Assembly: GCF_022581195.2 (NCBI RefSeq)
Contig: NC_061475.1
Span: forward strand, 4,712,001-4,776,000
Direction of reading: 5' to 3'
Length of the DNA: 64,000 bases
Origin: Helicoverpa zea
Lineage: Eukaryota > Arthropoda > Insecta > Lepidoptera > Noctuidae
In this document: positions 61,780 through 64,000 of the stretch, one piece after another
Numbering within the stretch: position 1 is the first letter of the stretch
Layout: the number at the start of each line of letters is the position of its first letter
Made by a program: the position numbers and the translations under genes
The notes under the pieces: model-generated
What the model was told of the DNA's origin: nothing
Database searches by the model: none
What the model saw: only the letters and a program-made list of their open reading frames with translations

Positions 61780-63190
61780 TAAAACCTACCCCGTTTGATA
61801 TCACCGTGCTTAGTTAGGGACTTCCAAATACGGAATACACATACTTCTACTACACGGAAAGCCAACTCATTCACTGACAGAAGCTAGTTTGTAAATAAAA
61901 CATCAAATTATCCTTAGCAATATCCATTTATTCGTAGCCTAGTTAAAAACACGTCATATAAAATGATCGAATCACTTACTATCTAGATTTTTCACACACT
62001 TTCCATTTCACCCATCTGAGTGCTAGCATCGTGGACAATGCTGGACAAAATTGTAAAAACAATAGAAAAAAAACAAAAAGAAATGCTTAAAAATAAAATA
62101 TGCAGTAAATAAACCATATTCGATTGCACTAACGATAGTCTAAGCAAAAAAAACGTAGGTGATTCTTTATATAATACATTTAAAAAGTGAAATAGATTAC
62201 AAAATCGTATGCTGTGATTGAAATGATTCCATATCCAGTGCAAAAGACCCCAGTTAAAATAGTAAACATCGATTATAATTTATCGATAAAAATAAAGTAC
62301 ATATTCATGATTACATACGGATATTTTGCCCAGCAATGTTACCTATTGAGATCTTGTGTATTAGCACAAAAACTGTAATCGTTGATTTAACCTAATCTAA
62401 GCCATTTACGTATTTGTGCATCGCTTTGTAAGACATTGAAAAATTATCCTTAGATTACTAACTAACCTTATTTATTCTAGATTTTTCTTAGAAATGCATT
62501 CTTTGCCGTGGTGTGGTTTTCTTCAAAAGAATGTATGAAATCTAGCGTTTGCCTTCCTTATACCGAAATTGATTTAATTTATCCTTTTGACCGCCACGTA
62601 TGTTCACGATGACAATTTAATATTAAGTTCATATCTAAAGCTTACTGATTACGTATGAAAATGTTTCCGAAATAATTTTAGATGAAACATCGCGTGACTT
62701 ATGAAGTCACATTGTCACTTTCTGACAACTTGTTTTCGTTAAAATTTCCAATACATGGCGGTCAAAAAGTGAACACATAATGAACTACAAAAACAGTTCT
62801 AACGATAGTTCATTGTTTGTGACACTAACAAAACGATTTAGCTAAAACTATCGTTAAATCCGTTCAGTAACAAGTAGTTTAAAGTTTACAAAATAATGTT
62901 TAAAATTTTAGAAATATTTCAATATTTTTATTTTTAGCTTCAATGAGCTGTTATGCTCAGGCTGTTGTCAGTTTTAATATCACTCCTTCGCTATTTGTAA
63001 CAACGTATTTATAAGTTATACGTTTTACGTGTTAATATGACGAAAATCACTGCCTCGTCTATCGTCTTCACTTTCACTTGAAACGTCATGTTGCTCTCCT
63101 CACAGCTGAAATGTTAAAAGTTGTTATTCTTTTGAATATTTTTAAACCTTGATTTTACATTTAAGTTCGTAAGTAATGGCTTATTAAATG
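61780..63190. other. Intergenic AT-rich stretch
   Basis: 1.4 kb with no recognisable gene or repeat family. It could contain part of a long 3' UTR of the minus-strand gene ending at 63,860, but the LINE tail at 63,196-63,605 lies between. Confidence 0.4.
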
Positions 63191-63195
63191 AAGTC

Positions 63196-63605
63196 ACAGT
63201 TTTGGAAAATGTAATGAGAGTGCATGTAGCAGAAATGAGAATGCTGAGATGGATGTGTGGAGTTACAAGAATGGATAAAGTGAGGAATGATTACATTAGA
63301 GGAAGTCTGAAAGTAGCGCCAGTTGTCTGAAAGTAGCGTCACAGAAAAGATGAGAAGTAGAAGATTGTCGTGGTATGGGCATGTAATGAGGAGGGATGAT
63401 ACGCATGCAACAAAGTGTGTGCTAAGTATGAATGTAGATGGGTGGAGAGGAAGAGGAAAACCTAAGAAAAGATGGATGGATTGCCTGAAAGATGATATGA
63501 ATAGGAAGGGGGTGAGTGTCAGTATGACGAGTGATAGGGGAAAATGGAAGAAAATGATATATTGCGCCGACCCCAAGTAAAATTTGGGAACAGGGCCGGA
63601 GAAAG
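63196..63605 (+). mobile_element. LINE ORF C-terminus and 3' tail (RTE-like), frameshifted
   Basis: Encodes AEMRMLRWMCGVTRMDKVRN and then, in another frame, LSWYGHVMRRDDTHA and GRGKPKKRWMDCLKDDMN, the familiar C-terminal region of RTE-type LINE ORFs. A short direct repeat (ctgaaagtagcg, at 63,308 and 63,327) shifts the frame. The 3' tail gcgccgacccca...gggaacaggg also occurs at 46,193-46,234. Confidence 0.7.
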
Positions 63606-63859
63606 AAGAGTTTTGGAAAATGTGTATAAATATAAGTGACATCGCGAGGAACTTAGTCAAGTTGTCTTATGTTTATAGTCAGTCTGTGGGGTAAAGTAAA
63701 AAAAAAAAAAACAAAATCAAAACTTTGTCTGTTTTTAAATTGTAACATAATTTGTCATCGGGATTTTAAGGTTTTAGTATCGTCATACTGGCGGTCGGCC
63801 TTTAGGAACTTTGATTCCCTAACCCATAGAAATAGATGGAATAAATTATCACGTTACCT

Positions 63860-64000
63860 CTAGTTCTTAGTCCAGGGGTTGCGGGGATGCTGGCCGGGGA
63901 TCATGTCGAGCAGGTACTGGCGCTGCGCCTCGGCCACGCGCTGCATCTCCTGCATGGCGGCGCCCGAGCTCGAGCCCGAGCCCTTGCCGGCTGCAGCAGA
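63860..64000 (-). CDS. C-terminal exon of an unrecognised protein (partial)
   Basis: Read on the minus strand from the window edge, 46 codons run to a TAG at 63,860-63,862. The peptide has a Gly/Ser/Ala-rich start (AAAGKGSGSSSGAA) followed by a helix and a conserved-looking tail (MQEMQRVAEAQRQYLLDM, then IPGQHPRNPWTKN). GC content is high, unlike the surrounding AT-rich DNA, and ends sharply at the stop, as expected for a real coding end. I do not recognise the family. The start of the exon may lie outside the window, or at a tgcag close to its edge. Confidence 0.6.
   Translation of the reverse strand, partial: SAAAGKGSGSSSGAAMQEMQRVAEAQRQYLLDMIPGQHPRNPWTKN

Noticed and set aside
63184..63660. 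158-codon minus-strand ORF
   Set aside because: Antisense shadow of the LINE C-terminal coding region on the + strand.

Overview
The window is nuclear DNA of a moth or butterfly, most likely a noctuoid moth. Evidence: short exons with GT-AG introns, AT-rich introns, TC...CTAGT Helitrons, a tRNA-derived SINE ending in the lepidopteran-type tail, R1, Jockey and RTE-like LINE pieces, and many MITEs. Nothing prokaryotic or viral is present.

Layout. (1) 1-49,660 (+) is the 3' part of one very large gene. I could follow 62 exons, all phase-compatible, giving about 3,810 codons. It encodes a large lipid transfer protein (vitellogenin-N/LPD_N remainder, DUF1943, long beta-sheet region, helical exon, VWD module, Cys-rich tail). 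In-window length already exceeds apolipophorin (about 3,300 residues), so I call it the lipid transfer particle apoprotein apoLTP-II/I rather than apolipophorin I/II. (2) 21,017-21,403 (-) is an intronless BAP18-like SANT gene nested antisense in one of its introns. (3) 50,507-52,189 (-) is a four-exon heme oxygenase, tail-to-tail with the lipoprotein gene. (4) 52,742-59,457 (+) is an eight-exon methylthioadenosine phosphorylase whose 3.1-kb first intron holds a two-exon COA7 gene (53,026-53,955). Heme oxygenase and Mtap are head-to-head, about 550 bp apart. (5) 59.5-63.8 kb is mostly transposon-derived, and a C-terminal exon of an unrecognised minus-strand gene lies at 63,860-64,000.

The most unusual signal is inside the lipoprotein gene. 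At least eight of its exons have partial extra copies lying right beside them, several as tandem arrays whose unit runs from inside the exon across the 5' splice site into the intron: 164 bp x about 6 (30.63-31.6 kb), 163 bp x about 3.3 (42.5-43.0 kb) and 147 bp x 10 (47.3-48.8 kb). Some copies are broken, while one (26,951-27,085) differs from its parent almost only at silent sites. The 147-bp array creates long artefactual ORFs on both strands because its period is a multiple of three. Misassembly of divergent haplotypes is the main alternative to real duplication.

The mobile-element landscape is layered: a SINE with a 15-bp target duplication inside an exon duplication, an R1-type LINE tail with a 14-bp target duplication between an exon and its copy, two hAT-type elements with perfect 8-bp target duplications, and a MITE inside a SINE.
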